Origin: Archilochus colubris
Taxonomy: Eukaryota > Chordata > Aves > Apodiformes > Trochilidae
NCBI GenBank assembly: GCA_023079485.1
Contig: CM041115.1
Coordinates: 40,372,305 to 40,436,304, forward strand
Reading direction: 5' to 3'
DNA: 64,000 nt
A program made the position numbers and the translations under genes. Positions 24,916 to 37,815 of this stretch are shown one piece after another. The notes beneath the pieces are model-generated. The model had not been told where the DNA came from and did not search any database. It worked only from the letters and a program-made list of their open reading frames with translations. The first letter of the stretch is position 1. Each line of letters begins with the position of its first letter.

Positions 24916-24959
24916 AAAAAAAAAAAAAAAAAAAAAAAAGAAAGAGAAAAAACAAAACA
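24916..24959. repeat. A-rich tract
   Basis: 24 consecutive A followed by an A-rich segment with scattered G and C. No AATAAA signal or recognisable retrocopy lies directly upstream, so I call it a simple repeat and not a retrocopy tail. Confidence 0.93.
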
Positions 24960-27900
24960 TGTACATGGAGCCTGAGCTCAGAAGGGACATTTGCTCCAGT
25001 AGCCACTCTTCTTGGCTAAGCAACTTGCATTTGGTGGAGCCCATTTGCAGAAAGCTAAGCAGCTATGGTTGTAGAGGAAAGTCTTTTGCTTCCATTGGTA
25101 GTTTTTTCCAGTGGTTTGTCAACTTTGTTGTACTTGAGCTGAGGTAGTTTACCTTCACCATCTTGTTATGCCATTCATAATGAAATTGATGAGCTCTTTA
25201 GGGCTTACTTTCTTTCTGTGAAGGTACTTGCACACTCTAATCAGAACATTTTGCCTTCTTTTTGAAGAAGTCTCTCAGTGTAGGCCACATTTTGTGTCCT
25301 CTGAATAAAGTTTGTGCCTCTGTCTTTCACTACAATATGAAGACAGAATGGTGCTTCTGCGGCTTACTTCTTGTCATAGAGCTAAACCTGGTTTTGCCCT
25401 AGACTGTGCTTGAGGACTTGTACTGAGTTTTTCATAAGGCTTTTTAGAGTCACAGATTTTGGGCATCTAGTTCTCTGTTCTTGTTTGTCCTGTCTACCAA
25501 ACTGGTAGGGGAAGCACAAAGAGTGACCATATTCTCAGTGTACTCAAAGGGACCTTGGTAGATAATGCAATAAATTTCCAGCTGCTTCAGTGTATTAAAG
25601 AACATTTAAAAAATGAAAGAAAAATGGAGAAATTAATATATTTATTTAACATAACAACACCTCTTCTTTCAGGTAGTTTGACTTCAGTTTTCGAAACACA
25701 GTTTCTGGTAAACACCAGGCTGACTTTGAGGTATTTTGTTAATCTTCTTCTACTAAATAGTTAAACACTAACTATAAGATTTGCTAAAAAAGTGAATCTC
25801 TTGGTCTTCAAAGCTTCTTGAAAATACTCCTTCCAGTTTAGACATGTTCCTTTTCGGAAATACAGCAGGCAGTAAATTCAAATGAGTGTTCCTGAATTCA
25901 TTTATTTTCTTTGATGGGCCGTTGTAGAGAATATGAAAAAATATTTTTGGTGATGACTCTGAGGAAAAAGGAATACAGCCTCCAGAGTTTTTATAGCTCA
26001 GCTTAAATCAAAGAGATGTCACTTAGTTCTCTTTGTGTCCTTTTGCCTCCTTTATCCACTCTGTTTGTTATCTGTCCTGAACACATTACTTCTGTATCCA
26101 GTGCAGCAGCAGCAGCTGCATGGGAAAAAAAAGCGTGAGGCTGAGAAGAACTTAGAAAGGAAGACAAATAATGAAAAGTGTCACTGAAAGTTTAAAATGA
26201 AAACAGGATGTGGACATGATGTACAAGTGTGCTTTCATGATACAGTGCAACTGTCTTTGTAGCTGCCCAGCTATATGTTCTGCTGCTGCTTGGCTATATT
26301 CCTTTTTTGCTGTGCTGAGCACAATACAGATATATAAATCTGTGCCTATTTCATGTGGACTAAATTTACTCATATGGACTAAGTCTTTGGAGCCACTGCC
26401 AAATGAGGTGATGATGATGGCTAGAGAGGTTTGGAGCTGGGGATAGCTTTTGACAAGAACACAGCACATACTGCATCATGACTTTGACCATGGTGCTTTA
26501 GACAAGATGCCAAGTGTTTGTAACAAGATAGAGCTGTTACTGCACTTTACTTTTAACTTTCCCCTTGCATAGAGTACATTTCCCTTTTTGTTTTATAAAC
26601 TGTGCTCTTTATAGTTTTTGTACCTATGTAAACAGTTATGAGTATTGATATGTGGCAAAGCATGAGGTATTTTCTTAGGGTTTTCTCCTTGTTCTATACT
26701 GCTATACACTCCATTCTCAGAAATGTGGCCAGTTTCACTCCTAAAATATGACAAAGACTTGGATGAAAAATAAAATTTTATTGGTAGATGTTAGGAAAAA
26801 AAAGGAGGCATTGGTTGTATTGTTAAACGACTGTAGTCACAGTATACGTAAGGGCGTGCTATTAGATAATAATTTTAATCCACAAATTATTCATACATGT
26901 ATAAGCTGAAACATAACCTTTTTTAAAGGAGACCAATGACATTGTGTTTACAGTTGGCATATAAAACTGAACTATACCACACCACTGAGTCTACGCTATA
27001 AAGTAAGTTCTCAGATTCTATGAACTACAGTAATACCTTTCAGAAATGTTAAAGATGGTACCGTACATTTTCCCCAAGCTCTTTTTTTCCTTTTTTAGTC
27101 TGCTTTTAATGCTGCTCTTCAGTGGACCTTGTAACTGGTGTCTGCATTTGAACTAACAAGTTGCCCCTCCCAGAAGGAGGTAGCTCTCCTGTATCTGAGA
27201 GTGGCATATAGTGATTGTGCCCTTCTTTGGTTCAACCCTGGTATCTTCCTTTCAACACAGGTACTTTTGAGAAAGTACCATTATATTAAATAGCAACGTT
27301 CGTAATTGCAGAGGTGTGTCAGACTCCAACTTGGGACATGTCTGAGAGACTGAGCTTCTGAAATACTGAGTATCTTTAACTTCTGTCTCAGAGGCAGCTG
27401 CATATCTGTGGCAGATAAAATGACTTACCGTGGCATAAAACAGCAGTACACTTTTCAGTATCACTGTTTTTTTGCCCAGTAGCATGCCATACCAGCATGC
27501 AATAGCACAACTCTTCCAACATTAATCTGGTCATCCTCATCATGAGCAGTTTTGTAGGCTAGACAGAAAAGCAAGGCCAAAGCTGTGCAATGTGGTATTG
27601 GCATCCCTTCCTCTGTCTCTTCATGCTTGTGCATTTTGTAAAAAGGGATCTGTTAACCCTGAAAAAATACACTAACCTGTAAGTGAAAGTGTACTTGTTG
27701 TGGCTTGGCTACCTTAGTTACTATTGTGAATAACCTTCCTATGTTTGTGTTTGCAAGAGTGGTTTCCTGCTCAGGAGAGTTACTGAGTCACCTTCTCAGC
27801 CCGCACACCTTCTCTGTTTCCTTCTCATCCGTGGTCACCAGAGTGATTTCCTGCTGGTGAGTAAATGTTGTTGCAGAGCTGGAGATTAGGAAATGAAAAG

Positions 27901-27972
27901 AAAAGTTAAGGACAAGGAGATCTCTCTTGAGCAAAGCATTTATCTGAACAGCCAGGAGTGTTTATCTGCTAC
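24960..27972. other. Unique non-coding DNA
   Basis: No recognisable gene or interspersed repeat. A very short CAG-like run occurs at about 26104-26117. The open frames at 26152-26469 (minus) and 26210-26446 (plus) overlap on opposite strands and look like chance. Confidence 0.55.
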
Positions 27973-28020
27973 TTTTTTTTTTTCTTTCTTTCTTTTTTTT
28001 TTTTTTTTTTTTTTCCTTCT
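27973..28020. repeat. T-rich pyrimidine tract with TTTC units
   Basis: Nearly pure T with a few CTTT units. It adjoins a G+C-richer block (28,030-28,380). If it were the tail of a minus-strand retrocopy, a polyadenylation signal should lie just to the right; I do not see one. Confidence 0.94.
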
Positions 28021-28400
28021 GGTAAAAGAGTGAAGAATAGGTACCGAGTTCCAAAGCATTGACTCATGGGGCCACAATGAAGCATTAGGATACAGCCATT
28101 TCCTACCTTTGTTCAAAATCAGCCGGGTGGCCCTGGCGGAAGTGGCCCAGGCTGGAGTGCCTGATGGGAGGAAATACTTCTCCTCTTGGAGGAGCACTTG
28201 AGTGTGCTCTTCAGCAGCTACCATCAGCTGCTGCCCTGTGGTGTGTCACAGCCAGGGCTTTGCTGTGGCTGAAGTCACCCAAGGCTCTGAGGTGTTGACC
28301 ACGCACTTCAGGACGAATAGGTTGCACGAGTTTGTGCTCCTATTTTTTGTGTTCTGGCCACTTAACTCCACTTAGACTTGGGTGTCATAAGCTCAGGAAA
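28021..28400. other. G+C-richer block of unknown nature
   Basis: This 380-base block is clearly richer in G+C than its neighbours and contains a perfect 8-bp inverted repeat, CAGCAGCT (28212-28219) with AGCTGCTG (28226-28233). A minus-strand frame is open over 27940-28224, but its protein is unrecognised and ends in lysine runs from the T tract. It could be a regulatory element or an old unclassified repeat. Confidence 0.35.
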
Positions 28401-29190
28401 TACAGTGCGTAGTGAGAGTGTGTGCCTCAAAAAAACCCCCAGCTGCCAGGGTAAGTAAAGCAATGTATTACTAAAAGAAAAACAATAACAACTGGAAACT
28501 TACATGGTCATTGCGCATTTATCTTTAGCCTTGAAATTCATTGAGACTCTTTCCATTTTTTTTTTTTTCTGGGTTCTTCTGTAAATGACTCTTGTGACCT
28601 TGTGTTCATCAACACTAGATAAAATTTTTAATTATTTTTTTCTACCTCCCTATAATCTGTATAGTTTAGTGATTTCATTTACATACCAGAGGCAAATTGT
28701 TTATCTGTGACTTAACCTTCTCAAATGCCTTACTGGCATCTGTAATCAGTGTTGGTGAACATAGCAGGAAAAAAAAAAAAAAAAAGGAAAAAAGTATAAT
28801 CCTGGAATTTCTCCAAAGAGGGGTTAGGAAACGTTGTACAGACAAATGCTCCTGCTTGGAACAAAACAGAAGATGGTCCCTGGTTCATGTGTTTGTCTCT
28901 GTGTGTGTTTTTAGTTTTTGCTAAGCCAAAATTAAACACACTAGAGTTCACTGTTTGCTAATCACCATGTGTATACTTTCCCTTCCAAAACTGAAGTTGC
29001 CAACCAATACATTTCCTACCCAGTGCTGTGAATCTGTCCAAATAAACATGGGAAGTAGTAAAACAATGACACTATATGAAAATACATCCTCATTCATTAA
29101 ACAGAGCCCAAAAATTTTTTGTGGGATTTATCAGTGACAGAGAAATGTGCATCTTATGATATCTACAACATATGAAAGAACAATAACACC
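28401..29190. other. Unique non-coding DNA
   Basis: Nothing recognised apart from an A run at about 28770-28786. Confidence 0.55.
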
Positions 29191-29375
29191 GTAGAATTCT
29201 AGAATGCTTTGAGTTGGAAGGGACCTTAAAGATCAAGTGCAACCCCCCCTGCTTGGGCAGGGACACCTTCCATTACAGCTGGTTGCTCAAAGTCCCATCC
29301 AGCTTGGCATTCAACACTTTCCTGGATGGGGCATCCACAACCTCCCTTGGCAGCCTGTGCCAGTGTCTCGCCACT
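29191..29375 (-). mobile_element. CR1 LINE 3' tail fragment
   Basis: Read on the minus strand this is a CR1 3' end. On the plus strand it begins with the diverged terminal repeat TAGAATTCTAGAATG, followed by GGTTGGAAGGGACC-type sequence (here GAGTTGGAAGGGACCTTAAA), the CCCTGCTTGGGCAGGGACACC block, GTTGCTCAAAGTCCCATCC and GGATGGGGCATCCACAACCT, and ends near GTGCCAGTGTCTCGCCA. It covers only the untranslated region and the extreme C-terminal coding edge. The overlapping short plus-strand frames are by-products of the repeat. Confidence 0.95.
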
Positions 29376-32300
29376 TATTTCAACACTTCACATCACATTA
29401 CCCATGTTGGGCAGAAAACAAAAAACTGTGCAAAATGAATGGAAGCAGACTTATGATTAGCAATCTTAGTTCCTCAAGAGGGTACAGGTTTTGATACATC
29501 TTAGTTTACAGTCAAAGGAAGAGGCTTTTGGTTTTGGGAGGGCACCAACCTTTGATCCTTGAGGTTTAGAGGGAAGTGGGCTTCTGTATCAGTCACCTAC
29601 ACTGCTGCCTGCAGTGAACCTCAGGGTGAACCTGAGTGTGAACCTCAGGGGAATGTACATGGTGTGTGTAAAAATTAATAAGGACCCATGCTTTTAAGGG
29701 CCCTTGTTCTTGAGGTGCAGGACACTCTGCCCTGGGAATGCTCCTTGATTGTCACTGGCACCAAGTCAAGCTACTGACTCTTTCTTCCAGCAGACCACTT
29801 GTTCTCTCTAAATGTGATTTTTTTGAACCCTGTCCAAAGCATGATACATTTAAGTGTCCATGCTTAAATCGTAAGACTTGTCATGCAATGTGATGGCCTG
29901 GGACTGTATGATGGTGCATTGTAACATTCCCCCTGCATCTATAGGTTTGTTTTGTTTTTTTTTTTTCCATTTATGGGTTCAGGTTTTTTAAAAGTGCTCT
30001 GTTACTCATTCTGTTGATATCTCCTTTCCTTTTTAAATTTGATTCTTTAGTATTTATGAGCTTTAATGCTAAGAAAAATGTTTCATTTATAGTTGGGAGC
30101 ACATCCTTTCCAGTGAGGCATGGTGCACAATTGTCTTGTGAGTCTGCAGCCATGCAAGCTGAAACAAACCAGCGAGAGATACAAACTTCTTGAAGTCCTC
30201 TGTGACTGGGAGGCTTTGGAGTTGAACAATTATTTCTGGGGTGCCCAGGAGTTAACCATTTCCCTGTTAATCATAAAGGACAGGGCCAGCAGAAACACCT
30301 GCCCCAGCCATACTTAGGGCTTCTTTACCTTCCTCTAGCTGATATGTTCCTTGGAAAGCGAATTCTGAACATCTCAGGTTTCAAATTTGAATGATCAGAT
30401 TGGTAAACAAAACACAGCGTGCTAAAAATTATATCGATTGTTTGGATAATTAAGAAATTCAGGTACACATAATATTGACAGCTGTAATGCACTGGGCTGT
30501 GTCATATGATCAAGGATATTTCACCTTCTGCAAGACCATTTTAAGGTACTCAGAAGGGTTAGGGCTTTTTTTGATGTAGTTTATGTGTTCTTTTTCTCCT
30601 CCCCCCTCCATTGACTAGGAACATGCAGTGTCTCTCATTGCTGAAGATGTGTGTGAATGGGTGATGTCTGTGGGTCTGTGAGGGCAGCAAAAACATCAGA
30701 ACAATGTGTCTGTGATTTCTCTTCAAGATGTAATAATTTTAAAATATTTTTTATCCATACTTTAAAACACAGCTTTCCGTTACATGAAGTAAAAATCTGA
30801 GGTCAAGAAAAAAATCTTGACATCTGATAAAAACAGCGCACTTCCCCAGAGATGCTCCTTAGCCAACCAGCTTCTTTTATATATGAAAGATCATAGAAAT
30901 GACAGTTAGGATCAAAATTTAATTGTGTTGGTCACTGTGCAAAATCAGCACATACATTATATCTGCCCTAAGGAGTTTACGGTCTCCGTCAAGGCTTACT
31001 GCCAGGAAAGGGTGTAGCAAGCAGTGAGAACAAGGAAGAGGTTGTAGTTCTAGGAACTTGTGACTATCCTGTCTTGCTAGATAAACACTCTGCTTAGTGT
31101 CAGCATCATTCAGTGAGGTTAAGATGCAAACAAAAACAGTGGTGCGTTTGGTAATCTTGGCTAGTCATCTGTCTTGTGACAGCCTCAGTGAATTTATGAG
31201 ACAGAGCTACTGTAAGCTTTATTTCTCAGTTTTTATTATACTCATTTTTAGGCAGGAGGATTTGGGCCTTGACTAAATAACACCTTAGTTAATCGCTGGC
31301 TGATGATATGCCCACTCCTATAGGGGAACAACACTGACATGCATCTTTAGAGCATTTATTTCCAAAAGAATATTGTTTTGTTTAAAGTTAGTTAGATTGC
31401 GGGTTTCTTCTTCCCTTGCATATCTGATAAAATGAGAAATACTTGCCCCAGGTGAACATTTAAGTTGCTAGGTGTCAACTAAGAAGCGGGTACACAATGT
31501 GTTTGACAGAGATAAACCTCTTTTGTGGGTACAGGATGCTGCCTGCTGAGGCTGCTTTCACTAACTCCCCTTTCCTTGGCTCATTTGTCTGATGAAGGAG
31601 GCAGACTTTGTTGACAGATAATGAAACAAAAAGACAGCATTTCAGGAAAACATTCTTTGACCTGAACACCTGCTTCAATGTCTTGAGCTGGGAGGAACGG
31701 TGTGTAATCAGAGGAGGCATTAAACAGAGGCCACAGTTTCAGTGTGGAAGTATGTAAAATGGCAAGATTGAGTTGTGTTATGACCAATTTACTGTATCAG
31801 ATCAGAACAGTGGTCCAGAATCATGTACTTAGCACGTGGTGCAGCCCTCTGTGTTTCAAAGCAACCGGTGGAATGTGCAAGAAACCCATTAATTGACAGT
31901 TGCAGAATAACCTGGCCATAGGGGAAGGAGATTTCTAAGCTCAGGCAATTAGTGGTTTTCTGTTCCCTTTTAGCAGGAGTTTGTATACTTTTGTCTTTAG
32001 TGAGCAAGCACTTTAGGTTGCTGAATAAGAGTTTTCTCTTGGCTGCAGGAAACCTTGTGTTGTGCTGCTACTTTCAGAGCTTACACTTTGCTGCACTCTG
32101 CCACTCGTAGGTACAGTTTAAGTAGAAAAGAGCAAGCTGAGAAAGCTCAGAGTAGAAAAGCAAGATAGATTTCAGTATGACATCAGCAATTAAATCTGTG
32201 TATTTTACGCTCTTTAGGGCTGTTTTTTTAGTCTTTAGGCAAAAATATACTTATTGTTAATGATGCAGTGATGTATGTTATGAAGTAGCATGTCATGTGT

Positions 32301-34231
32301 TTTATTGATACATATTATGCTCTTTGTACAGTATATTTTAGAAATTTAAAAGAACATTATATGCATGTTCCAGTCCCTGGGCTTGTAATACTCATCAGTA
32401 AGTGAGACCTTCAGTACCTAACTGTATTCTCATCAGATGTTTCACTAAAATGTGTATCATATGCCTGCTTCTGCAAATATATTTTGTTTTGGCAAAGAAG
32501 TGTTTTGTCACTCCTTCAGGAAAAGATGCAGCAGTGCTAAGTGTTGCACGAATGGAAATCTTTTCCTGAAAATTAGATTAAATATTAATTTTTTTTTCCC
32601 CAGACTGTTAGGTTGTGTGAACTATGTTGAATGATATGCTCCATGTTTTTACTTTTGAACACTTCAAATCTCAGCTGACAACCATCAACTGACCTTTCAA
32701 ACTCATAGCTGAAGTTCAGTTTCATATGGATTGTAACTTACATTAAAATTCATAGCTCCTTCATCCTTACAGTAAAACATTTTCAAGACCAAGAGAAAAT
32801 ACATGTTTAGCCATAGAATGAAAAAGCTGGTACTTATTGAGTGTTTTGGGACAACAGTGGTGAATGTGAAGTTAAACAAGTGACCAGTTCATGTTGAACT
32901 GAACATTCAGTGTTGCTGGATCCTTAATCCCTAAACAGATGGTTTACCACAGTCTCATTGTAGTCCAGAAGTACCTCTTGTATGAGAAAATGCAGTCATG
33001 CAGAAACAGTGGAAACACTATTTACTTGCCCCACTGCTTGTTGCTGCTCCTTCTTGGGTTTTTTTTTTTGGTTTTTTTGTTTTTTTTTTAACAGGACGCA
33101 GTGTTAACTTTTGTACCTATAATGGCTTTTGCCTTTAGTTGTTCTGTTTCTTTCTAAATTGAATTATGATGGATATGATGGATTTCAAGGACCTTCATTA
33201 TGAATTGCTTATGAACTTGTTTTCAAGCCGAAGTGTTTTGTTGTTATCAGAGCAGACTTCTTTTGCTTCACATGGTTTTTGACATCATGGCATTTCAAAC
33301 TCCTTAAGTCCTGTAATACTATATTTTGTGAAGAAAATAGATTTTAGTTCCTGGTTTTGTTAACCAAGGCTTGTTCTGGGCAGAAAAAGAAAGGGGTTTT
33401 GTTTCTCAAAGTTGAAGATCTGCCAGCTTGTAATGTATTCCTTTTTATATGGGGGAGACTAAGTTGGCATTTTATGCAAATTCTCTAGAATGCACCTTCA
33501 TGTCTTGTCATAAGGCATATAATTACTGCATTTCACCATCAACAATCATTCTTAAGTTAAAACCTACTATAAACCTCTCAATAGTAAAAATAAGACAATG
33601 AAAGTAGGACGAACACCTCCAAAAAGAGAACTAACTGTTAAGGGAGTTAATCTTTTCATTGAACAATAGAAAAAGAATAAATAATTTTTACCTAGGCCTT
33701 TTCTTTTACGTGCAATCAAAATAGTTCGCGATAACAGGTCTGGTGTCAGGGGTTTCATAAACACAAAGTTTTTTTTTCTGATAGGGTTATTATTCCTTCT
33801 GTGCCCTATTCAAATAAGTTGATTTTTTTCTATGGCTCATTTCTCACGTGTAAGGCTACGTGTGGGTCACTTCCTCCTTGAAGCCTTGATGCACAACTGT
33901 GGGGAAGATTTTGATACCTTACAGAGGGTGGAGAGCTATCACAGGGAGCTCTGCATCACCTATTTACAGCCTCCACCAGTATGAAGACTTCTTTCTGGAT
34001 AAAAAAAGGAGAGTGTCGGGACCACATTTTCTCTAAAAATCTTTGCCCTGAAGCGTAACTAAAGTGCATGAGGCTGACACGAGCCCTGAGCATGGTTGTT
34101 GGCAAGTGGGAGATTATTTTGTGCCAGTCAGAGATCTTGGTGTGTCTTCTGGTATTGCCTCCTATGTAAAAAACATATTTCTTCCTCTCAAGTTCTACTG
34201 TGCCAAAAGAATAAAAGCTAACAACACAGAT
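29376..34231. other. Unique non-coding DNA with a small tandem 12-mer
   Basis: No gene recognised. A 12-base unit, GTGAACCTCAGG, occurs three times in tandem at 29614-29649 (the middle copy differs at three positions). Poly(T) runs at about 29948-29967 and 33059-33091 are simple repeats. Overlapping open frames at 31475-32007 on the minus strand are unrecognised. Confidence 0.5.
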
Positions 34232-34281
34232 TTCTCTTTTTTTGTGGTTTTTTTTTTGTTTGTTTGTTTCTTTGTTTGTTT
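34232..34281. repeat. T/G simple repeat with GTTT units
   Basis: T runs followed by repeated GTTT units, ending in CCAAAG. It explains the phenylalanine-rich stretch of the overlapping open frame at 34064-34345. Confidence 0.92.
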
Positions 34282-36173
34282 CCAAAGATTTCCTGAGTTA
34301 GCACGGCAACCTGAAGAATATGCAGTGTCCCATCTTCCAGAGTGAGTTTCACTGAAAAGGAGAATATACCTAAGATATCCTCCATGCTATCTCAACATTT
34401 TAAGTGGTGCTTTCCTGCAGAAGGCATACGGCTGAGATCATGAGCATCTGTGTTTCATACCAGTGTTTAGTAGGTTGCCACACCCAATTGATGAATTGGC
34501 AGTTTTAAAAGGGAGTGTAGAGAAAGGTAAAAAAAGAAGGAAAAGAAAGATGGAAATAAGGAGAAAGAGTATGCTGAAAGAAAGATGTGGCACCATCACA
34601 TATAATAAAGTCTGTGTCATCCAAATTCTGTTTATGTATTGCATGTCCAGGAAGTATCTTATCTTGCCATTGAAATTCAGTCAGAATTTATGTTCAGTGT
34701 ATGCAAAGTGGAGGAAGGTCAGCTAAAACTCTTGTTGGTGTCCTGGCAGCCGTCAGGAGGAAAAAGGATTGGTAGTGTTAAAATAGGTTCAGGCAAGATT
34801 TTCAAAACAGGTCATGGATCTCAACAGTAAAACTGTGGGTATACAGCTAGGTCAGCAGAGAATGCTTTTAAGAGCCCAGCTCTTTTTTTAGAAGATGGGT
34901 GGACTAAATGTGCTTGAATATTCAGAAAGAAAGGTTTCCTGGATTAGACCCAATGCTGCACAGATGCTTTGCAGAATTTCCATACATGGCTTATAATAGA
35001 AGCACACAACCAAACAAGTTTCAGGTGATTTTTCAAAATTTTTTAGTGCCAGAGACAGCATGTTACAAATAACACTGTATTTTAAAAACAAAAGTAGCCG
35101 TAAGGTTATGTTCTACTGTTGTTGTAGGGTACGAAACATTTGCCGTGCTGAATTCCTCCCTCATCTCCCCTCAAAGCATAATAAATTAGTTCTTCCAGAA
35201 GCTATCCAATAGATGTTAAAGTGAGAGCCAAACCACAAGCTCTTTTTTGCCCCTTTGGAACATTTAGATGTCCGATAGTATGCTTTCCAAAACAAGGGTG
35301 TGCTTTAGGGGAAAAAGAAAAAAAGTAATCTTCTTAACCAAAATAAGTAGAATTCAAAATTATTTTTTGATCTTTCCCTTTCCTTTTGAGAAAAAACAAT
35401 AGAGGAGGAAAATGTGCTTAAACTAAAATTCGCTTTCAAATAAAATATGCTTGCCATGTCAGAGTCCACTTCCAGTTGCATAGTGGGAATGTTTGAGGTC
35501 ACCTGGTTTTATTCTTCTAAGGGTAGTGGGACTTGCTATTAAAGCTTCTTAGAGAAGAGACTACGCATAAAGTTAGTTCTTTCAGATGTGTATGGTACAC
35601 ATCCTAGCGTCATAAAGCACTTTACAAAGAGAAATATCAAATAAACCGAACAACATTCTTCTACAGACTTTTCTCCAGTCTCTTTCGGCCTAATTACTAT
35701 AACCAGTACCAAGTGCAGATATCACTTGGGCATAATGGGTTATCGTTGTTCTCAGGTCCAATTATAGTACAGCTTGTATAGAAATCACACAGTCAGATTG
35801 CACAGTCACCAGTTAAGTGTCTCAGTGCTTCTCCAGGAGGTTTAAGATACAACTGTTACATAAGCCAGCATCAGTTTACCTGCTAAATGTGGGCTCTTGT
35901 ATTTGGGATTCATACAAAATCCGGGAAGCCGTTATTTCTTAGGCCATATTTATGAATAACAGCAAGATGCTGCTGGCTGATGTGTGTAAAGTTGTATAGA
36001 CCAGTCTAACGACGTTAGGATTTTGTCTTTTCTAATGGTAGCCTTGAAGGCCAGGGAGGCATACTAGAGAGTTTTCCAGTGACTGCTGAATGACCTTAAA
36101 CTCCAGTTGAAGTAATACCTGCAAACTCTGCAGCTTTGGCTGCTGTGACAGAAATATTAAAACAGAACAGAAC
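34282..36173. other. Unique non-coding DNA
   Basis: No gene or confident repeat. AAAGCACTTTACAAA near 35616 recalls the 5' part of MIR/L2-type elements, but the similarity does not continue. Confidence 0.5.
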
Positions 36174-36335
36174 AGAGGTTGGAAGGATATCAGCTTTTAT
36201 GCTTCAGGACAAATGCTGTCTGAGAGAAAAAGGAACTTCTGTACCTAGGTCTAATACTTAATAATTTTGCTACATGAACTTTTGAATCATCACCAGAAGT
36301 ATCCAGTGCAGATCTCTGAAACACGATCATGAGTT
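36174..36335 (+). mobile_element. Possible ancient CR1-related LINE remnant
   Basis: The series GGTTGGAAGGATATCAGC, ATGCTTCAGGAC, AAGGAACTTCTGT, CCAGAAGTATCCAGTG and CTGAAACACGATCATGAGTT follows in order the 3' tail I remember for an old sauropsid CR1-like family (blocks of the type CATGCTTCAGGGC, AGGAAGAAACTTCCCC, TCTGAAGCATCTGG and GAGACAGGATACTGG). Spacing is similar but identity is low, so this is a tentative call that an alignment could overturn. Confidence 0.38.
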
Positions 36336-37773
36336 AACGTTTGGAGGTGGGACCTAGTGGTGCAGGCAGCTGCATCTGCAGTGTGTTCTGCAGTGCTCCC
36401 AAGTGAGAGACTGCATGTAGGCATTTACTAAGGTTACTTTTCTTTTGAAACCACACTTACCGACATCTTTTGACATGCATTTCTTTTGTATCTTATGTAC
36501 ACACTTGTAGATGGCTACTGCAGTTGTATGACATAGCTTGTTCTGCCTCCCATCCCCATTATATTTTGTTAGGAGAGGTATCCTGCAATAAACATCTAAC
36601 ATCCAAGGATTTTGTAGTAAGGGGAAAACTCAAACCAAACACTGTGCATTCAGAAAGAGGTGATGTGTGGAGATTTAGAAAAGAAAGGAAAGAGAGCAGC
36701 TTGGGGTGAGGGCTAGGGAATAGAGAAGGAAAGGAAAAAAATCTGCAAAAGAAATGAGGAAAATGAAGGCAGAAAAATGATAAAGTGACGTTAGTTTTAT
36801 TGAGAGATGCTCCATTTTTCCATTGAGGGATGTTTTCTGTTGGCATAGAAGAGAGTCCCATCTCTAGAGGCGAAGACACCAGCTTACACAAATTACTTAT
36901 AACTCTTTAATTCTTCTTAATAAAAATTACCTGTGGATTTATTTGGAATATTCCTTTCTCTGTGCACTGGCAACTACTCAGTTAATGCTGAAAAAAATAA
37001 TTTATAGCTTATCTTTGTAAGCAGAAATTTTTGATAACTGTTATAAATACAGATCATGAATCAGTAAATATCATACTGCAAGTTCCCCTGAGTCATTCTT
37101 AGAACAGTCCTAAATAGTACTATTTAAAAAAAAATATTGTGCTTGGGCAAAAGCACTAAGCATGGACACAGTTCTTGCTAACCATTTGCCATTTTGCTAA
37201 CTTGCCTGTCTCTATTTTTGATGTTACAGGGTGTTCACATGTAACAACTGCACTCATTTAAAGAAAACTGAGTTCAGCCATGTGTGATAAAAAGCAAGAA
37301 CTCTTTTGATCTGATAAAGTCTCAAAAGAGAGGTAAATTTGAAAATGTTGTCTGTTACAGTTCCCATCTATTGCTCCTTTGTGCCACAGTATTGTAGAAA
37401 AGGGAGATTAGTGAGTGAGTTTGTTTACAATTTTTTTTAACACCTGGATACAATGAGATGCTGTGGGGAAAATTGTGACTCTCAGAAGGCATCTAGACAA
37501 ACTGTGACTCATTAGACATTCCTGAAGCATGGTGAAATGGAAAAGTCAATGGAGTAGTGTAATATCTGGGTACAAGTTATGCAAGGACAGTTAAGAATAT
37601 AGTGTTGAGGGATTAACATTATATGGTAGAACTTCAATTTAATTAACTAGATGATGCCATTCCTACAACAGTGATATCTTTAGAAAAATGAATCCCATAT
37701 CAGCATGTGTGTTTATAGCTATAAAGCCAAAATAAGGCATACTCAGTAAAGAGGAGAAAGGAGAATGAGAACT
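36336..37773. other. Unique non-coding DNA
   Basis: No feature recognised. Open frames on opposite strands overlap across 36354-36891. Confidence 0.55.
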
Positions 37774-37815
37774 TCCCCCCTTTCCGCCCCCCCCCCCCTT
37801 TTTTTTTTTTTTTAA
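37774..37815. repeat. C-rich then T-rich polypyrimidine tract
   Basis: C6, TTTCCG, C12, then a run of about 15 T: 42 bases with one purine. On the minus strand the two C blocks are long G runs that could form a G-quadruplex, and the whole tract is a candidate triplex (H-DNA) former. It could also be a site of sequencing length error. Confidence 0.93.

Noticed and set aside
24916..24959. Poly(A) tail of a processed retrocopy
   Set aside because: No polyadenylation signal or transcript-like sequence directly upstream; more likely a simple A tract.
29214..29494. Two overlapping plus-strand frames of 74 and 85 codons
   Set aside because: Both begin inside the minus-strand CR1 tail and read it antisense.
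35605..35700. MIR or L2 fragment suggested by AAAGCACTTTACAAA
   Set aside because: Similarity is limited to about 15 bases and does not continue on either side.
36460..36530. Minus-strand exon candidate ending in a GTAAGTG donor
   Set aside because: No convincing polypyrimidine tract upstream and a short, unremarkable peptide.
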